Shown here piece by piece: positions 20,600 to 31,640 of a DNA stretch of 64,000 nucleotides (position 1 is its first letter; every line of letters starts with the position of its first letter). The stretch is from NCBI GenBank assembly GCA_903632075.3, contig CAHIKZ030000807.1:1001001-1065000 (forward strand), in the 5' to 3' direction. The position numbers and the translations under genes are program-made. The notes under the pieces are model-generated. The model was given only the letters and a program-made list of their open reading frames with translations, was not told the origin of the DNA and did not search any database. Source of the DNA: Acanthosepion pharaonis (lineage: Eukaryota > Mollusca > Cephalopoda > Sepiida > Sepiidae).

Positions 20600-22700
20600 C
20601 AAAGTCCTTTTTTACCCCCTTTTTCTTGTTTTTTTTTTCTCTTTTTAGCTTTTTAATCTCCCGAGACATGATGCGCCTGACGTCCGGTGGTTGAGAACTT
20701 CTTTAAATATTTTCATCGCTGCGGTGATTTTTACACTTCAGAAAATAAAATTAATTTTTTTTCCTTTTTCTTTTAAAAGAAAAATGGTGGGTGGTTGATA
20801 TCAGTTCTTTTATCTCTTTTCCTTTTTCTTTGTTTGCTTTTCCCTTTGTTGATCTTGTTCCGGTGACTTCTTTTTAATTTTTACAAACCACTGATTTTGA
20901 AGCATTTTTTTTTCATTAATACCTAATAATGTACAATGCTTATATATTGCTTTCTTTTTTGTTTTCATTTTTATTGATCCTTCCCGTATCATTTTTTTTT
21001 CTCTCTCTATGTAGCTTTTTATGTCTCTCTTTTTTAATTTCATCGGCACATTCTCTTTCTTCTTTGTTTTCATTTTTCTTCTTCTTCTTATTGATTTACC
21101 TCCTTTTTCTTCTTGATTTAACTCATCTTTCTTCTTGCTTTAATTTATCCTTCTTCTTAATTTACCTACTCCTTTTTTTACCTACTTCCTCTTTCTTCTT
21201 TTTCTTGAGTTGTCTTCTCCTCCTTCTCCTTGATTAACTCTTACTCCTTTTTCTTCTTGATTTATTTCCTCCTCCTATTCTTGTTTTACCTACTCCTCCA
21301 CCTTCTCCTCCTTTCAAATTTACCTCCTCCTTTTTCTTATTGATTTACCTGCTCCTCCCTCTTCTTCTTAATTTACTTCCTCCTCCTCCTTGAATTACCT
21401 CCTCTTCTTTCTCTTTGATTTGGCCCTTCTTCCTCTTTCTTTTTCTTGATGTACCTCCTCCTCCTTCTTCTTCTACTTGATTTATCACCTCCTTCTTCTT
21501 GAATTACCTCTTTATTTTTTTCACTTTTTATCTCTCATTTTTGTTTTTGGTCTGTTCAATTGGCATTTTAAAATCTTCATTACGTTATTTTTTCTGTTTT
21601 TTTCTTTCTTTAATCTTGTAGTATCTTGTTTGTTTTACTTTTTACCCCTTTTTCTATGCCCCCTCCCACCACGCACTATCTTCCTTGTATATATTTTATC
21701 AACCTGTAGTGTTTAATTGCTTATGCTTGCTTTGGTTTCCTACATAAACTTCTTTACACATTCTGATTGAAACACATCAAATGACATGAAGTTGAGAGAA
21801 ATGAACATAGTTTTTTATCCTTTCTTTATTTCTGTGTATTTTTTATTACTAAATTTTCTTTCTCTCTTTATCCTCCTCACTCATTCTGTCTTTTTTTTAA
21901 CTTTTCTTTTTTTTTTCTTTATTTTATTTAATATTCGGCACCTCATTTTCTCCTTTACCTGATTCTTCCATTTTTTCCTCTTTGCATTTTTTTTAACTTC
22001 TTTATTTTTTGCTTTTCACCCTTTAATTTCTCTCGGTCCTTCCTTTACCTTTTCCTATATCTTACTCTTTCTTTTCTTTGTTTTTTCTTCTTTTGATCTG
22101 TTTACTTACTATATTTTATCTTTTTTTTACCTTTTTCTTTTAGTTTGCTTTTTTCATTCACTTTGTTCTTTATATATTTTTATTCTCTGTTTCTTAATTT
22201 ACATTAATTTATTTTAGTTAGTTTCTACTTATCTTCATTTTTATTATCTTTTAATTTTCTTTTGTTCAATTCATTCATTTTTTTTATTTAATTTATTTAA
22301 TTTTCACTTTTTCTTCATTTTTTTTTCTAAATCTTTTCTTGATTTTCTAAAAATCCATTTTGTCTTTTTTTTTTTGCCTCTCATTTCATTCTCTGTTCTT
22401 TTTCAAATTAATTTTTGTCCAGAATCAATGCTAATAATCCAGTCTCTTGTCAACACATTATTATGTCTTGGTGTCTTTGTCTTCTGCTGACTCAGTGAGT
22501 TTTCCTTTTCCTTCACAATAACTCTTTTCCCCCAACACAGGCTCTCTTTATCAGTTTTCTCTTTGCATCTCTTCCTATATTACTTTTTCTTCTCACCTTG
22601 CTTTCCTAATAAGCATTTTTCTTCTTTCTTTTGTCATTTGTCTTTTCTTACCTTTTATTATTACATAATCTTCTGTCTTTGCACAATCTTCTATCTGTCC
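20600..22700. repeat. 2-kb pyrimidine-rich tract with a degenerate CTT/CTC tandem core
   Basis: The plus strand is overwhelmingly T and C. At about 21,060-21,510 a degenerate unit CTTCTTGATTTACCTCCTCC recurs many times. Long leucine/phenylalanine/serine-rich open frames here (for example 20,929-21,237) are translations of this composition and are not credible genes. The interval 20,210-20,600 has no feature. Confidence 0.85.
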
Positions 22701-22720
22701 GTGATTGTTTGTATTTTTTA

Positions 22721-22950
22721 TCAACTTACAACCATATCATGTCAAAACACCAATTCTTGTATGAATACCAAAGTAAGCAACATTGAGCCTGATCAATATC
22801 TAGATGGGTGACCACTTGTGAATACCAGGTGCTGTAAGCTTGGATGTGTATAATAGTTAACAGGTCGAAATGGGAAGTTGGGGAGCCAAGATCCAATTCC
22901 AGTCAGGTTTGTTAAATTCAATTATGTGCAAATCTGGCAGGATATGAAAC
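22721..22950 (+). mobile_element. 5S-tRNA chimeric SINE with a full-length 5S-like head
   Basis: 22,721-22,841 is 121 nt and aligns end to end with 5S rRNA: ACAACCATATCATGTCAAAA, AAAGTAAGCAACATTGAGCC, GCCTGATCAATATCTAGATG, TACCAGGTGCTGTAAGCTT. The region of the internal polymerase III promoter (A box, intermediate element, C box) is recognisable. A tRNA-like unit follows (GAGCCAAGATCCAATTCCAG), then a truncated body. It is not a functional 5S gene, because of many changes and the fused SINE. Confidence 0.85.
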
Positions 22951-22959
22951 TGATTCTCC

Positions 22960-23170
22960 TTTGTAGGAGGAACTACTGCCTGATCTAGTGTGCCTTAGAC
23001 TACTCAGCTATGAAGAACCTCGCAGTCAAGCAAAATTGTATTTGTCTTAAAGCAACATCTCCTCATTCAGGATTTTTCAAGCTGGAGGACACATTTTCTT
23101 TAATCATTTTTCTCAAATATGCAGACCAGTAGACAAAATAAAAACTGTTTAAAAGGTGTGATGTTCTACT
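22960..23170 (+). mobile_element. SINE-D-like fragment
   Basis: The segment GGAGGACACATTTTCTTTAA..TTTCTCAAATATGCAG and AAAACTGTTTAA matches the SINE-D units at 26,195-26,640. The tRNA-like head is degraded. Confidence 0.55.
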
Positions 23171-23199
23171 CAAATACAGGTATCCACTAAAAACAATGT

Positions 23200-24015
23200 T
23201 TGAAGTAATATATGTGTGTGTGTGTGTGTGTGTTATACTCCACTGCAAATTAGATCCCTTTCTGATTCACTCTACATGTTGGTCATTTGTAAGCATTAAG
23301 AAAGCAAAACCCAAAATAAAAAAAAGTCATCAATTGCACATGGGCTCCAAGCATCACATTCGGCTCATGAAACAAATCCATGTAAGAATATAAAATAGAA
23401 TAGCCAATAATTGCAACATGGAAGAAGCCACACACGGATGTTGCTGCCAAAGAAAAAAAGATGAGTTCAGGAGTCACCAGATTTGCTTTTAAGAAAGCTG
23501 CTCATAAACAACTGGAAGAGACCAGCTGTCAATACCTGGCAAGCTTTCAACATCATCACAATGACTTTCGTCAACAGACCCAGCACACATATTTACTTCT
23601 CCAAATACTCACACTATGCCCACAGAGACCCACCATTCTCCAAACACCCACACCATACTAACAGAGATATTTTGCTTGCATCCTCTGTATCAGTAAAGTC
23701 AGATTCATACCAAATGTATCACAGCTGTAACCTTGGTCAACCAACCCAATAAACACATCAACCCCACCCAGCTCCAAATTGCCACACCTTCTCCACATAG
23801 AGACATTCTACTCATATCCACCATATTGGAAATACAAAAGAATTTTATATTTACAATTTTTGTCTTCTTTTCCTTTCACCTCATTACTCATACTATTGTT
23901 TTGTTTGCTGTTTTATGCTACCATATGCATATCCATAATGCACACACATGCACACACACACACATATATATATCATAATTGTATATAAATTTTTATATAT
24001 CAAGAACAGTTTTGG
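23200..24015. other. Unassigned interval with (TG)n and (CA)n
   Basis: Contains (TG)n at 23,213-23,233 and a CA/TA run at 23,940-23,973. The open frames at 23,461-23,988 carry no motif I recognise. Confidence 0.4.
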
Positions 24016-24019
24016 AAGA

Positions 24020-24330
24020 AAGATGTATGACACTGTCAAAAAAGTTTTAATGTGATGCATTTCATCCCTTAGGACTAGGTTTCTTTATGTTGATGCAACT
24101 ACACATGCACATGAACAAGAGGAACTGGGAATTTTAAATTTAGGAAAAAATAATTTTTTCTTTTAATGTGTTTTGGGTGCATAATCCAGCCAATTTTATT
24201 AGATTCTTTTTCTGTTTGTTTCCATCATCTTTGTTATTAAATAACCCACACTGTGATAACAGAAAAGCTGCCAAGAATGGTGAAACATTGTAAGAACCTG
24301 GATGCAAATTTGCTGTGGATGAACTAGTGA
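24020..24330 (+). repeat. Interspersed repeat F
   Basis: Same orientation and order as 60,010-60,300: CATTTCATCCCTTAGGA, GACTACACATG-like with CACATGAACAAGAG, GGGAATTTTA, TTTCCATCATCTTTGTT, AGAATGGTGAAA, GATGCAAATTTGCTGTG. The class is unknown. Confidence 0.7.
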
Positions 24331-24454
24331 TTAAAGCATTTTCAAAACATTTTCATCTTAGTGAATTACTTTCCCTTTTTTAGAGTAACATTCTTTATGT
24401 CAAAATTGTGGTCAGTCTCATTATGGTAGGCAATTAATATATTGTGGAGTATAG

Positions 24455-24866
24455 GAGGCACGGTAGAGTAGTGGATAGCAGCTTGGATTGAGGAATCAGA
24501 GAGCCAAGTTCGAATTCCAGTCAAATCCATTATATTCACTTACTTGCTAATACCCTTGGGAGAGGTATTAATCTTCTTCTCCTTCCAGCTATGGGTAAAT
24601 AGCAGGACAGACTGGTTCTATAGCCTTTGATGGTAATTGGTCTAGGAGAAAGAAAATTCTGTATTCAAAACCTGCAGAGTGTCATTTGGGGACCTTGTGG
24701 CATGTAGTGCACCAGGTTTCTGTATTCAGCTCTTCAAAAAGTGTGGTTGGTTCTGCACAAAGCCTTCACCACTATAATCAAATCATATGTGATGGTGTCT
24801 GGTTGTCAGTTCCTAGAAATTTAGTTGCTTGACCCTCATATGCCGAATATGAGAGGAGAGTCCACC

Positions 24867-24868
<2 letters not shown>
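24455..24868 (+). mobile_element. SINE-A, full-length-looking copy
   Basis: The tRNA-like head has GGCACGGTAGAGTAGTGGAT (A-box region) and CCAAGTTCGAATTCCAG (near-perfect B box GTTCGAATTCC). Next come the common ACCCTTGGGAGAGGTAT and CAGCTATGGGTAAATAGCAG segments, and then a long body with CCTTCACCACTATAATC and CCCTCATATGCCGAATATGA. It ends in a (TA)n tract at 24,869. The architecture, with a tRNA-derived head, conserved body and simple-repeat tail, fits cephalopod tRNA-SINEs; I cannot assign the published family name without alignment. Confidence 0.8.

Positions 24869-24914
<46 letters not shown>
24869..24914. repeat. (TA)n between two SINE-A copies
   Basis: An uninterrupted AT run, shared as the tail of both flanking, oppositely oriented SINEs. 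Confidence 0.95.
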
Positions 24915-24916
<2 letters not shown>

Positions 24917-25258
24917 TGAACACTCACATTGGTTTTTGCTGTAGAAGAGGCTAACAGTTCAGTTTTTAGAACTGAACTGCCAGATTATCCACATGTGTGA
25001 TTTGATTATTATTTACACTTTTCAGAAGAACTGGTAATAAAGAAATGGTGCCTGATGTGGCACAAAGTTTTCAAATACTACATCCTTAACTTTGGATTCA
25101 GTTTTCATCTCCTAGACCCAAGGCAATAGAGCCCAATCTGCTCCACTATTTAATCCATAGATGAAGGAAGATGGATTTGTTCCTTTTCAAATCAATTGAA
25201 ATCAGAATTTGATTTTGACTTGGTAATTTCACTTTTTGCAATGATAGCCATTATGCTA
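24915..25258 (-). mobile_element. SINE-A, inverted partner copy
   Basis: The reverse complement follows the 24,455 copy in order: TTAGCCTCTTCTACAGC-end, CTGAACTGTTAGC, TTCTTCTGAAAAGTGTAAAT, TAAATAGTGGAGCAGATTGG and the head ending near GGATAGCATAATGGC. It is more diverged than its partner. A (CA)n run at 25,259-25,282 follows. Confidence 0.75.
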
Positions 25259-25282
25259 TCCACACACACACACACACACATA

Positions 25283-26190
25283 TTTGAGACAAAGTGGGAA
25301 AGCTTTTTTAATGACTCATTTCACTGATGTTAGTTTTGATTTCCTCAGGCTGGAATGAAAGACAAATCTGTGTGTAAGGAAAATACATTGGGAATTTTGA
25401 GGGTAAGAGGGGCTATGAACTAAATTATATTAAAAATATAAATGCACAGAGTTTTTGTCTTTCATTAGAGGCTGATGAAGCTAAACCTAATGCATGTCAT
25501 GCCAGTGAAACATGGCATTTAAAAACTTTTCTAATTTGTCTCATTATCTGCACTATTGTTTCAGATACTATTATACAGCCTACAAATACATATATATATA
25601 TATATTTGCAAATACATTCCTTAAGCTGCTATAATGCTCTAATTTATGTATGATTGTTACTGTAACAGTAAAAATGGCACATCATAGCCAATTTCTGTAA
25701 GTGAAATGCTGTTAAAATGCCCTAAATTTTTAGAATAAACCCATTTCTTATCCAATTAAGCCACTAGTCTCCAAGTATTTTTTACTTAAATATAGATTGA
25801 CAAAAAAAGTCTGTTCAAAGGAGATAACTCCAGGTCTATTAACTGAGTTGTTTCGTTTTAACTGTCTGCACTCTTTTCTGTTAGCCATAGTGGCATACCA
25901 GTGATGATACTTTAATGCAAAATCAAAATAATAATTAAGCTGAGTGGCATTTAAGTATTTTATAAATAGGCTTCATTTTAGGTGCATGCTCATAAATCCA
26001 CAGTGTCTACCTATATATATATATATATATTAAATTATGTATAACTCAAAACAAAAATGAACATGGATACTTATATGGAGCATCTATTTTGAATATGTTG
26101 TATTCATTATAATAATGTTCAAAGTATTAAAAATAAATCCATTAATTCTTTAGAAATTGTGGTCATGTTTCAGATATGAAACTGAGTACC
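25283..26190. other. Unassigned interval with short (TA)n tracts
   Basis: (TA)n runs occur at about 25,588-25,606 and 26,012-26,032. No open frame or RNA feature is recognised. Confidence 0.4.
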
Positions 26191-26194
26191 TATG

Positions 26195-26640
26195 AATATT
26201 TTGAGAAAATAATCTGGGTGAAGAGAATGTGCTTCTTTAAAAAGAGAAAATAGAACCTTGCTTGGTGTTGTTCTCTGTGGCTGAACAGCAAAACATGTTA
26301 GATCAAACAGCGTTTTTTCCCTACTAAGGAGGATGCAGATTCAATCCTTTCTGGGGAAAGCATATTTCTTTGCTAAGATTTCTCAAATATGCAGGCTGAG
26401 AAAAATAAACTGAGTGAGAAGAATATGCTTTGCTTACTATGATGTCCTTCATGGCCAAGCAGTATAGTATGCCAGATCAAATGGTAGTTTTCTGTACAAT
26501 GGAGGACACAGATTCAATCCCTTCTGTAGAGCACATTCTCTTTACTAAAATTTCTCAAATACTCAGGCTGATAGATATAGATGATAGATGCAATGCACAC
26601 TGTTTAATAAATAAAAAGAAAAAATCTATATCAAAGACGT
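26195..26640 (+). mobile_element. SINE-D, tandem dimer
   Basis: Two head-to-tail copies of about 185 bp: GGCTGAACAGC..GCAGATTCAATCC..TTTCTCAAATATGCAGGCTG and GGCCAAGCAGTATAGTATGC..ACAGATTCAATCCC..TTTCTCAAATACTCAGGCTG. GATTCAATCC fits a polymerase III B box. A dimer of a tRNA-related unit is the simplest reading. The second unit also yields an unremarkable 74-codon frame. Confidence 0.65.
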
Positions 26641-26679
26641 GTCTACTACAATAATGTTTGATTTGGTTTGTTTAGCAAC

Positions 26680-27060
26680 ATATCAACTCCTTATGAGTCA
26701 TTTAATACCAAAATTGAATTTTCCTAGAAGCATTAGTAATTTTACAAAAATGAATCGCTGGTAATTTTTTTTTTCAAAAATCATTGCTGGTGATATTTTT
26801 TCTTTTTATATGCATTGCTGGCAATTTTTACTATAAAATGTATTTTCATACTTTCATAGGGTTTTGACTGCAGTTTGGGGGTTAACTATTTGCCTATAGT
26901 TTGGACCCTAACAGGTGCTACCACTCTGGGTCAGGGTGGACTTGGGAACAACATCAATTAAGAGGTGGTTCCATGCTCCTCAAAACCTCCTGATCAGAAG
27001 CCATGCTGCCAGATGTAATTTATTGCCATACCCAGGAAAGAATGTTTGAAATAATAAAAA
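26680..27060 (+). repeat. Repeat G with an internal 27-bp minisatellite
   Basis: A variable block of ATTGCTGGTAATTTTTACTA-like units is followed by a constant block: TTTGGACCCTAACAGGTGCT, GGTCAGGGTGGACTTGGGAA, CAATTAAGAGGTGGTTC. The same two-part structure recurs at 37,440-37,930 with more minisatellite units. Confidence 0.75.
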
Positions 27061-27289
27061 ATATTGGATTAAAAATAAAGCCATTAATTCTTTAGAAACC
27101 CAACACTTCTAAAAGGATTTCTTGTCACACTGATAAAATGTCTGAATAATATTTCTTTGTAATTCACTACATTTTTAATTTTAAGCCAACTTATTTTTTA
27201 ATCCTTTCTGAATGTAGTCAGTCATGGCTCTCTACAGCTTCCCTCTCTTTAATATCTGTGAATGACTTCTTAAGAAAGATTGTTAAGTG

Positions 27290-27530
27290 GTTTTGCATAA
27301 CCTTCTCTATGGTTTTGAATCTAGAGTTATCCTTCTCCTAGACAGGATGCCAGACAAGGCTTGAGAGTTTACTATTTAACACATAGCCATGTTGAGGGAG
27401 AAGAGATTAATTCAAATGTTTTCCAAGGGTATTAGTGTGAAAGTGAGCACGCTGGACTTGATCAGAAATTGAACTAAGTTTGCTTGGTTTCCTGATAACA
27501 GTTACATTACCTACACATGCAAACCAACTT
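27290..27530 (-). mobile_element. SINE-A fragment, degraded
   Basis: On the minus strand the TTAACACATAGCC counterpart, the CCAAGGGTATTAGTG counterpart and the region near TACATTACC match the head and proximal body of SINE-A. The B-box region is altered. From 27,530 to 28,000 nothing is recognised except a T-run. Confidence 0.6.
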
Positions 27531-28009
27531 TACTTTTTATTAATATGACAAAAGTAGGCTGAATCTTTTTTTTTTTTATTTTGATTAATTTTATGTTTTG
27601 GTTATAATATTTACATTGTTTATACTCAGACTATGTATCTCATCTGACCTTCATCAGGTCCCTTGTTTATCTGGGTAACCTTCAAGGAATTTAAAACCGA
27701 ATTTAATTTACAGGAATAGATTCTTGTTCTGCTATCCATATCTCGTGATATCTCATCTTGTTTTTATTTAGTACTGTTCAGTTATTGCTTGCCCTGCTTC
27801 CATGAAGTCTAATGAAGTGTCAATTTCAAATAAGAAGTGTCCGCTGTAATAACCATTTGAAGTAATGAAAATGTAGGATTAAAAATAATTCCATTAATTC
27901 TTTAGAAATACTCACTGTTTAATAAATAATATATGGGGTGTCTATGATAATGTTTGAACTAATAAATATGCATGTAAATATAGATTTAGCAGCTGTAGAT
28001 ACTGACACT

Positions 28010-28310
28010 TTTTCCTTAAAAAAGAGCATAGCATGATGAAAAAGGCCACAAACTTGATGAAAATAAAGTTTTATCATTAAAATGTTTATGTTATCATTAA
28101 GAAGAAAGACCAAAATATTTTTAAATTATTTTATTATTGAAAATAGCACTTATTCAATAATACATGGGTGTATTATCTATATATTACCAGGCCAGTAATG
28201 TTTTCTGTTGAAATATATAAAATCTTTCTCTGAAAACAATTTTTCAACAAAATAGGTTTCCCAAGTCCAGTAGCTTTTATTAAACATACAAAAAATGTTT
28301 GATAAAAGGC
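28010..28310. repeat. Two short shared repeats (copy of 6,930-7,100; repeat H fragment)
   Basis: 28,010-28,170 matches 6,930-7,100. 28,195-28,310 matches the middle of repeat H (AATATATAAAATCTTTCTCT, then ACAATTTTTCA..AAATAGGTTTC). Confidence 0.6.
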
Positions 28311-28544
28311 CACAAAAATAGAGCAATGAGTTATCCAATTATGTATACCAAAGGCCAGCACACTTAACTTTTGTAGGTTTCCCTTTGAATATTGACACTG
28401 AGTGCTGCCTTTCCATTTTGTAAGCTGAAGCATTTTTACTGATCTCTTTTATTTCAATAAATACTGATATGCCGTCATACAAGGAAACTGTAAAAGAAAA
28501 TGGAAACAAAAAGAAAATGTCATTCCAGTAATTCATACTTCCTC

Positions 28545-28740
28545 AGCACGGAAGCTTTTTTAAAATCATTTTAAGCAAAGCAATAGTCCCCCTAAGATGC
28601 AAGGGGTTGCTGGAAGTGAATGAGGAGACTTTAGTGAGCAGAAAGGAAAATAAATGAACAAGATTCAGGAAGAAAGAAGATGGCAATTGACATGGCGTTT
28701 AATTTCAACAAAAAATTGTACAATAGTTAATGAATTAAAC
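28545..28740 (-). mobile_element. LINE-A 3' fragment
   Basis: Runs from the terminal AAATCATTTTAAGCAAAGCAAT counterpart through AAGATGCAAGGGGTT to GATGGCAATTGACATGGCGT. It covers only the last about 190 bases of the family. Confidence 0.75.
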
Positions 28741-28744
28741 TTTA

Positions 28745-30125
28745 CTATTATTATTATTATTGACTGAGAAAGTAGTACACCAACAAAGGTTTACCAGGGT
28801 ACAAACACATGAATCACAATATTTTGATTAAAAAAATTTTTTTTGATAAAAACAGTGTGTAACCTTGCAGGTGGGGGCCCCATTATAAATACCTTTAGGT
28901 CAAGCAACCCAGTATGGTCAAACAATTTCTGATTGAGGTTGTTCCCAAGTATCTATGTTTCAGTAAGTTTGCAAAAGGAAAGGAATAACAAGGATTAGGT
29001 TTTTAAACAACATGTATTTGTTTAATATACAAGATTACAGTTGTACAGTTGTTGGAAAATTATAGGGAATGTCTATTTTGGTTGCTGGTTGTCAGGAAGG
29101 TGATTAGGTGTAAGGATAACACCGGGAGTTGAATGACTTTTGAGTTGGTTTGACTGAGGTTACAGGATATAGTCGTTGGTTGGATCTGATGTACCTGTTG
29201 ATCAACTGAGGTAGGGTGCATTGGTTACTGAGGTGATGAGGGATTGGTGTCACTAGTAGGCCTGTTGTGGAATGTCTCACTGTAAGGATATACCAGTCAC
29301 AAGAAATAGTTGTGGGTTGGGTTGACCTACGTGTTGATTGATCAAGATAATGGTAGTGGGTCGATTTATGGTGGAGTGTGTTGGATGCCGAGGTAATGAG
29401 GGATTAGTGTAGCTCATAGGCCTGTGTTGGAATGGATCACTGCAAGAGAATGCCTGTAGTGTGTCAGGTTAGTGGCAATGAGGAAGTTGGATGTTGTTTC
29501 AATGAAACGGGGTCAAGGTGATGAGTGTGAGGGAATGCCTATAGCAAAACAGGTATGCTGAAAATTTAGGTGTAGATGGTAGGCCTGTGGTGGATTATCT
29601 CACTGTGAGGGTATGCCTGTGGTGAGTCGGGCTACTAGGGTGACAGCATTGGCGATGAGGAAGGCTTGTAGCTGGGTGATGTCAATGTTGACATGTTGTA
29701 AATCACAATGGTTTGGCGTCAGGTGCTTGGTGTTGAAGCTGGATAGTTGTCCGCGTTCCATGTGTTATGTTATGAATCATGTTGGTGGGTGTTGAGAACC
29801 TGATGGTGTTGAAGCTGGTCTCTGTTGGTTTCGATGTATAAAGAGTCTGGTGATTAGTCAAGTCTGGGTGGAGTTGAGAGGTGCAGTCATGTTGGTGACG
29901 GTGACAGTGTCTTGCATGTCAGCAGTGCCTTGCATGTAGGTAGTGCCTTGCATGTTGGCAGGTAGCCTGACAGCCAGCAACTGCTGGTGGTCATTATGGG
30001 AGGCCTGCTTTTAAGCAAATCTGGTAGTCCCCAGGGATATCTTCTTTTCTGGTGGAATTGTTTGCAATTGGCCAGTGTCCCTTTCATTGTGGGGGTTTGA
30101 TTTGTGGGCCAGATGTGATGCTCAG
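28745..30125. repeat. G/T-rich tract with degenerate tandem units
   Basis: Between about 29,060 and 29,660 a unit of roughly 150-170 bp recurs: GATGAGGGATTGGTGTCACT..GTAGGCCTGTTGTGGAATG.., again at 29,395 and 29,575. At 29,905-29,960 a 19-bp unit GTGCCTTGCATGTAGGTA recurs three times. The base composition (strong G over C on the plus strand) is unlike the neighbours. Neither the minus frame at 29,887-30,087 nor the plus frame at 29,613-29,795 resembles a known protein. I leave the origin open; it may be an old LTR element or a satellite. Confidence 0.5.
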
Positions 30126-30339
30126 AGACTATGCACAGAAATGATGCAGAATGTAGCAGAGTATAACATCTAGATGTGACTCACAAGTTGACTAGGCTGC
30201 CTTATTATCCCAACTAAAAAGAAAAAACAACTCTCTTGATACCTAGTCATGAAGCTCTCTTAACTATTCTGGCTCATGAATAGAGATATACAGTGCATCA
30301 GCTCTGAGTGGACATGCCCAACAAGATAAGGCTTATGGT

Positions 30340-30500
30340 CAAATCACAGGAGAAAGAACAATAAAAGAAAACATTCAGGAAGACAGAAGATGGCGATTGT
30401 TATTGCATTTAAAATTTTTGAATACTGGAGGTGGCAGAGAAGCAAGAAATTGAAATAGAGTGCCATAAGTGAGAAGTGCAAGAACAGAAAATATTAGAAT
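30340..30500 (-). mobile_element. LINE-A 3' fragment
   Basis: AGGAAGACAGAAGATGGCGA and ATTTAAAATTTTTGAATACT match the LINE-A tail in minus orientation. Both ends are degraded. Confidence 0.7.
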
Positions 30501-30854
30501 AGACCTTACAGTTACATACAAAGTAGTGTAGGTCTTTTGTAGGTTTAGCATTACTACAGACCTACAAGTAACATAGTGACTGGAAGAACAATGCCTTATG
30601 CTAAGTGTAGAATATCTAAAGCTACAAGAATCAAAATGGTACTTGACGTTATATTATGTTGTCTTTTTCATGAAATTTCTGGTAAATTGCATATTAATAG
30701 ATTATTGTCATAAGCCATTTGAGTTCTCCTCTGAAAATAAACTAAAACATACTTTCATTATTAATATATTTGCTTATACCTATCTACCTACTTACACGGA
30801 CTGTAAGACAATTTCAAAACATCACTTTTAAGATATCAATCTTTTTCTTTTAAT

Positions 30855-31200
30855 AATTGACAGAAAACCAGAAGAGAGTACAAGAAAAGAAACTATTAGA
30901 ATAGATTAAAACATTGAGCCATTTCAACAGTAAAATGGTGAGACCTAATTGCCAATCCTGTTATGTGCTTACGCTTGAGGTACCATGAAGGAGAACTCAT
31001 TAGATTAGAACAACTTCTTTGAAAATATTTGAGAAAAGACAGAAGGAAGCCATGTCATGGTTGAAATCAGAATGACCATTCTTTATATTTTGTCAATAAT
31101 CTTGGGATATATAGCTGGAGCACCAGACCAGATATGGTATCAATATTCAAAGCATGGATGAAACAAATAAGAAACATTGCAGTAATCCATGCTTCCTCAG
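30855..31200 (-). mobile_element. LINE-A fragment (post-RT segment)
   Basis: Minus-strand match to the family through GAAACTATTAGAATAG, TTTCAACAGTAAAATGGTGA, ATTTTGTCAATAATCTTGGG and CACCAGACCAGATATGG, the last being the position of the conserved WAG(A) motif in better copies. Multiple stops. Confidence 0.7.
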
Positions 31201-31239
31201 TTGAATAGTTATCAAATCACTGATCATTCAATGACAGAT

Positions 31240-31640
31240 CTTAAATGAAGTGTTATGGTAATGGTAATGATAACTGTTTACTTATAAGGAAACATTCCGC
31301 ATTCATTAGCAAGCAGCCAGTACAGCTTTCAGTTGGAATATATAAAATCTTTCTCTTAAAACAATTTTTCAGGAAAATAACTTTCTCAAGTCCAGTCGCT
31401 CTTCTCACTCTTTCCAGTATTGATGGAGGTTTCCTTCCTAACCTTTTATTTGAAGTAGTGTGGCACATCATCTTCCTGATTATATCATTATTTTTTTCTT
31501 TGAGTAACATATGATATCCATTTTAACTGTTGCTGCTGTTGAATGACCTCAAGTGATGTCAGTTCTATTATTTGGTAAAGTTCTTTGTTCATGATCCTCT
31601 AGTGCCAGTAAACAAGGCACAAAGAAGTATGATCTTTGCC
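31240..31640 (+). repeat. Repeat H copy
   Basis: TGTTTACTTATAAGGAAACA, AGCAGCCAGTACAGC, ATAAAATCTTTCTCTTAAAA, GGTTTCCTTCCTAACCTTTT and the GTTGAATGACCTCAAGTGAT segment match the copies at 47,600-48,620. The 89-codon open frame inside it has no recognised homologue. From 31,640 to 32,200 nothing else is recognised. Confidence 0.75.

Noticed and set aside
20810..21716. Membrane-protein-like frames (phenylalanine/leucine/serine) and a lysine-rich frame on the other strand
   Set aside because: They are translations of the pyrimidine-rich tract and its complement.
22721..22841. Functional 5S rRNA gene
   Set aside because: The length and pattern fit, but there are many substitutions and it is fused to a tRNA-like SINE unit present in other copies.
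24455..24530. True tRNA gene
   Set aside because: A good B box is present but no cloverleaf with acceptor pairing can be drawn; it is the head of a SINE.
29613..30087. Frames in the G/T-rich tract as genes
   Set aside because: They cover tandem units and have no recognised motif.
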